From positions 48,260-76,326 of the forward strand of contig JAHZFK010000010.1 of the NCBI GenBank assembly GCA_019421385.1: DNA of 28,067 nt. Reading direction: 5' to 3'. Within the stretch, counting starts at the first letter, position 1. Each line of letters starts with the position of its first letter. This document shows positions 25,635-28,067 of this stretch, in pieces. Both the position numbers and the translations under genes were made by a program. The notes beneath the pieces are model-generated. The model saw only the letters and a list, made by a program, of their open reading frames with translations. It made no database searches and was not told the DNA's origin. The DNA comes from Clostridiales bacterium. Its GTDB lineage: Bacteria; Bacillota; Clostridia; Oscillospirales; Butyricicoccaceae.

Positions 25635-26417
25635 TTATTCCCAGTTCACCTTGTGCTGCAATGGTCCCGAGCCGTGCCCTAAATCAAGACCATATCGAAT
25701 GCAGGCGGTCAGGTAGCGTTTTGCATGTTTGACACTATCAACCAAAGGAATGCCTTGCGCTAGGCCACAGGCAATAGCAGAAGAAAGCGTGCAGCCAGTA
25801 CCATGAGTGTTGGGGTTATGGATACGAGTGGCTGGGAGCCAATGCATATGATTTGCAGTATACAGCAAATCATCGGCACAATCGGAGAGGTGACCGCCTT
25901 TGATCAATACTGCACCACCTGTTTGTGACGAAATTTTCTTTGCTGCCTGTTCCATCTGCGTCTTGGTGGAAATATCCATGCCCGAAAGCGCCGAAGCCTC
26001 TGCTAAATTCGGCGTAATCAATGTGCAAAGTGGGAAAATCTGTTCAATGAGGGCTTGAGAGGCATCTGGACGGAGTAAATCATGTCCGCTGGAGGACATC
26101 ATAACAGGATCGAGCACGACATTTTCTGCATGGTGGGCGCGAAGCCGCTCGGCAGTCACTCGGATATTTTCTGCATTATATAGCATACCCAACTTGACAG
26201 CATCCGGCCGTATATCATCAAAAACGCAGTCGATTTGCTGTTCAACCAAAGAAGCGGGGACGGGCTGCATACCGAAAACACCGGTTGTATTTTGCGCAAT
26301 TACAACGGTAATCACGCTCATACCGAATAGACCATATGCTTCTATTGTTTTCAAATCTGCTTGAATGCCCGCGCCGCCGGTCGGATCGGTTCCGGCAATG
26401 GAAAGAACGGTGTTCAT
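25635..26417 (-). CDS. thiD: Hydroxymethylpyrimidine/phosphomethylpyrimidine kinase (or pyridoxal kinase)
   Basis: A 260-residue ribokinase-fold kinase that phosphorylates hydroxymethylpyrimidine (thiamine synthesis) and often pyridoxine-like compounds. It opens with LSIAGTDPTGGAGIQADLK (5-23), has LDPVMMSSSGHDLL (102-115), the TPNLAEA segment (135-141) and the anion-hole motif GTGC at 206-209 in HGTGCTLSSAIA, matching ThiD. A PdxK-type role cannot be excluded. No other thiamine gene is adjacent. The ATG overlaps the stop of the radical SAM gene by four bases (ATGA, minus strand), so the two are translated as one operon. Confidence 0.9.
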   Translation of the reverse strand: MNTVLSIAGTDPTGGAGIQADLKTIEAYGLFGMSVITVVIAQNTTGVFGMQPVPASLVEQQIDCVFDDIRPDAVKLGMLYNAENIRVTAERLRAHHAENVVLDPVMMSSSGHDLLRPDASQALIEQIFPLCTLITPNLAEASALSGMDISTKTQMEQAAKKISSQTGGAVLIKGGHLSDCADDLLYTANHMHWLPATRIHNPNTHGTGCTLSSAIACGLAQGIPLVDSVKHAKRYLTACIRYGLDLGHGSGPLQHKVNWE

Positions 26418-27322
26418 GATTTGTATACCTCCAATCCTGATCCATCGAATATCGGAATAAAGCTTTCGCCAATCGAACCAGACTGCTGGAAAAAGCCACC
26501 CAGCCCCAACGAATAAAATAGCTCACAGGCGTTGGCATATTCTTCTTCTGTGATAGTGCGATTCAGTTCCGGCCAGTCCTGCATATCAAATGGTGTATAT
26601 TGTCGCATCAGGCTGACCAGAACGGTATCTCCGAACCGGGATGCAATATCACGCAGCACTTGTGCGGTGTCGTTGCCCAGACCCGGCAGCATCAGATGAC
26701 GAATAATCGTACCATGCGTCAGCAGGCCGTTTTTATCAAATTGTGGCAGGCCGGTTTGACGAACCATCTCTGTGATGGCCTCCACGGCAATCTCTCGATA
26801 ATCTTCAACGTGAGAATACCGGCAAGCATAATAGCTACTATAATATTTATAATCTGGCAAATAGATATCAATGTATCCTTCCAGAAGCTGAAGCGTTTCT
26901 ACACGTTCGTAGCCGCTGGAATTGTATACGATCGGAATATGCAGACCTTTGCGTTTTGCGAGGGACAGTGCTTGGATGATCTGGGGTGCATAATGTGCGC
27001 CAGTCACAAGGTTGATGTTATGTGCACCTTTCGTTTCCAGCGATAAAAAGGTATCTGCCAGCTCTTCGGCAGATAGGGCCTGTCCAACGCCATCACGGCG
27101 GCTGATTTGCCGGTTTTGGCAGAACACACATCCAAGTGAGCAATGTGAGAAAAACACGGTGCCGGAGCCATTCGTGCCGGAAATGGGCGGTTCTTCCCAT
27201 TGATGGAGGGAAGCGCGTGCAGCCTCGATTTGGTCGTTTGCGCCGCAAAGTCCGCGTGTTTGGGTACGATCCGCACCGCATAAGCGTGGACACAGCTTGC
27301 AATTTTTCAGCAGATCCGTCAA
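26414..27322 (-). CDS. Radical SAM protein, pyruvate-formate-lyase-activase-like (COG1313 type)
   Basis: A 302-residue iron-sulfur protein. The radical SAM triad is CSLGCVFC (C61, C65, C68), which binds the catalytic 4Fe-4S cluster. An N-terminal cysteine set C8, C11, C15 and C26 (CKLCPRLCG...GLCG) suggests a second cluster, as in the group annotated as putative PFL activases. Other landmarks are NINLVTGAHY, IVYNSSGYE, DIYLPDYKYY and IIRHLMLPG. I start at TTG 27322, which has GGAGGG six bases upstream; an earlier in-frame TTG at 27340 adds six residues. No glycyl radical enzyme is nearby, so the partner is unknown. It is co-transcribed with thiD. Confidence 0.9.
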   Translation of the reverse strand: MTDLLKNCKLCPRLCGADRTQTRGLCGANDQIEAARASLHQWEEPPISGTNGSGTVFFSHCSLGCVFCQNRQISRRDGVGQALSAEELADTFLSLETKGAHNINLVTGAHYAPQIIQALSLAKRKGLHIPIVYNSSGYERVETLQLLEGYIDIYLPDYKYYSSYYACRYSHVEDYREIAVEAITEMVRQTGLPQFDKNGLLTHGTIIRHLMLPGLGNDTAQVLRDIASRFGDTVLVSLMRQYTPFDMQDWPELNRTITEEEYANACELFYSLGLGGFFQQSGSIGESFIPIFDGSGLEVYKS

Positions 27323-27344
27323 TGATATCCCTCCAATCAAAATT

Positions 27345-27373
27345 ATTATAGCGTATTTAAGTCTGGAAATAAA
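27345..27373 (-). promoter_or_regulatory. Minus-strand promoter for the radical SAM-thiD pair
   Basis: Read on the minus strand, TTTATT (27368-27373), 17-base spacer and a perfect TATAAT (27345-27350), about 22 bases before the TTG start. The -35 is weak. Confidence 0.6.
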
Positions 27374-27393
27374 GGTAGGATTTGTGATATACT
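27364..27393 (+). promoter_or_regulatory. Plus-strand promoter for metF
   Basis: TGGAAA (27364-27369), 18-base spacer and TATACT (27388-27393) preceded by TGA (extended -10), 31 bases before the metF ATG. It overlaps the divergent minus-strand promoter. Confidence 0.6.
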
Positions 27394-27424
27394 ATTTGAA
27401 AAAGCAATACAGGAGATATGCGCT

Positions 27425-28067
27425 ATGAAGATTTCAGATATTTTAAAGCAAGATAAAGTTACGCTGTCATTTGAAGTGTTTCCGCCGAAAACCAGCAGCA
27501 GCTATGAGTCGGTTGCGCGTGCAACGCAAGAAATTGCAGCTTTGCGTCCGGATTTCATGAGCGTTACTTATGGTGCAGGCGGCGGCACCAGCGAGCACAC
27601 CGTGCAGATTGCAGCGGATCTTCATGCGCAATACGGCGTTCAGGTGTTGACGCATTTGACCTGCGTATCTTCCACGCGGCAGCATGTGTCTGCAACGCTG
27701 GAAAAGTTCAAGCAGCAGGGCATTGAAAATGTGCTGGCGCTGCGCGGAGATATTCCGGCAGGCGGCGCACCGGAAAATGATTATCACTATGCAGCGGAGT
27801 TAGTGCGGGACATTAAATCGCAGGGTGATTTTTGTGTTGGTGGTGCATGTTATCCGGAAGGCCATGTGGAAGCGGCAAACAAAACGGAAGATATTCTGCA
27901 TCTGAAAGAAAAGGTGGAGGCAGGGTGTGAATTCCTGACCACACAAATGTTCTTTGACAATAATATTCTGTATAATTTCCTGTACCGCATTCGCGAAAAG
28001 GGGATGACTGTACCGGTCATTGCAGGCTTTATGCCGGTTACCAATGTAAAGCAGATCAAGCGAATCA
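27425..28067 (+). CDS. metF: Methylenetetrahydrofolate reductase, 3' end outside window
   Basis: Reduces 5,10-methylene-THF to 5-methyl-THF, supplying methyl groups for methionine synthesis. The ATG at 27425 follows CAGGAGAT. The opening LSFEVFPPKT carries the catalytic glutamate typical of MetF (the FEFFPPK pattern), and MSVTYGAGGGTS, VLTHLTCVSSTRQ, NVLALRGDIP and CEFLTTQMFFDN follow in the expected order of the flavin-binding barrel. About 214 residues are visible and the usual protein has 280-310, so the last quarter or so lies beyond the window. It has its own promoter, divergent from the radical SAM gene. No other methionine gene is in view. Confidence 0.95.
   Translation, partial: MKISDILKQDKVTLSFEVFPPKTSSSYESVARATQEIAALRPDFMSVTYGAGGGTSEHTVQIAADLHAQYGVQVLTHLTCVSSTRQHVSATLEKFKQQGIENVLALRGDIPAGGAPENDYHYAAELVRDIKSQGDFCVGGACYPEGHVEAANKTEDILHLKEKVEAGCEFLTTQMFFDNNILYNFLYRIREKGMTVPVIAGFMPVTNVKQIKRI

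Noticed and set aside
1..28067. CRISPR arrays, transposases, integrases, tRNA or rRNA genes
   Set aside because: No regularly spaced repeats, mobile-element proteins, or tRNA/rRNA signatures were seen on reading either strand.

Overview
The window looks like chromosomal DNA from a Gram-positive anaerobe of class Clostridia, most likely an Oscillospirales (Butyricicoccaceae-like) gut commensal. The evidence is a T-box leader on thrS, SLH-type surface proteins, strong GGAGG ribosome binding sites, several TTG starts, an archaeal-type ProRS, and MacAB-like export genes with no outer-membrane partner. The genus is inference. Both ends are cut inside genes: argH on the left and metF on the right. 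There is no mobile element, CRISPR array, rRNA or tRNA that I can see.

Layout. 1-6476 is an arginine biosynthesis operon, argH(partial)-argC-argJ-argB-argD-argF, with overlapping or nearly touching genes. Together they cover the cyclic acetyl route from glutamate to ornithine, then citrulline, and the last step to arginine; argG is not in view. A hairpin that resembles a terminator and also covers a Shine-Dalgarno sequence separates it from a MATE transporter gene (6570-7946). Next come a small YcxB-like membrane protein with its own promoter and terminator (8030-8566) and a secreted serpin carrying a degenerate SLH-like N-terminal region (8663-10399). 10404-10706 is a promoter plus T-box riboswitch controlling a threonyl-tRNA synthetase that lacks the usual TGS domain (10741-12495). 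An SLH surface protein follows it with no visible terminator between (12557-14314), and a small Ig-like carboxypeptidase-regulatory-type protein converges on that gene from the minus strand (14318-14611).

14689-17029 holds proS and an MscS channel. 17155-18536 is an NfeD/SPFH (stomatin/flotillin-like) membrane-microdomain pair. 18664-19176 is a lone P-loop kinase of unknown substrate. 19277-25517 is the most distinctive block: a four-gene cluster of a membrane-fusion protein with two tandem adaptor modules, a MacB/LolD-type ATPase, an FtsX/MacB-type permease, and a triple-SLH secreted protein. The first three look like a tripartite exporter; the SLH protein may link it to the cell wall. A pair of strong hairpins closes this cluster and the convergent minus-strand pair thiD + radical SAM activase-like gene (25635-27322). 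That pair shares a divergent promoter region with metF.

The points most worth a second look are the SLH-linked exporter cluster with its duplicated adaptor, the SLH-serpin architecture with an inhibitory-type hinge, the TGS-less ThrRS and possible T-box control of a surface protein, a perfect 12-bp GNRA hairpin inside a signal-peptide coding region, and the hairpin that hides the first possible start of the MATE gene.
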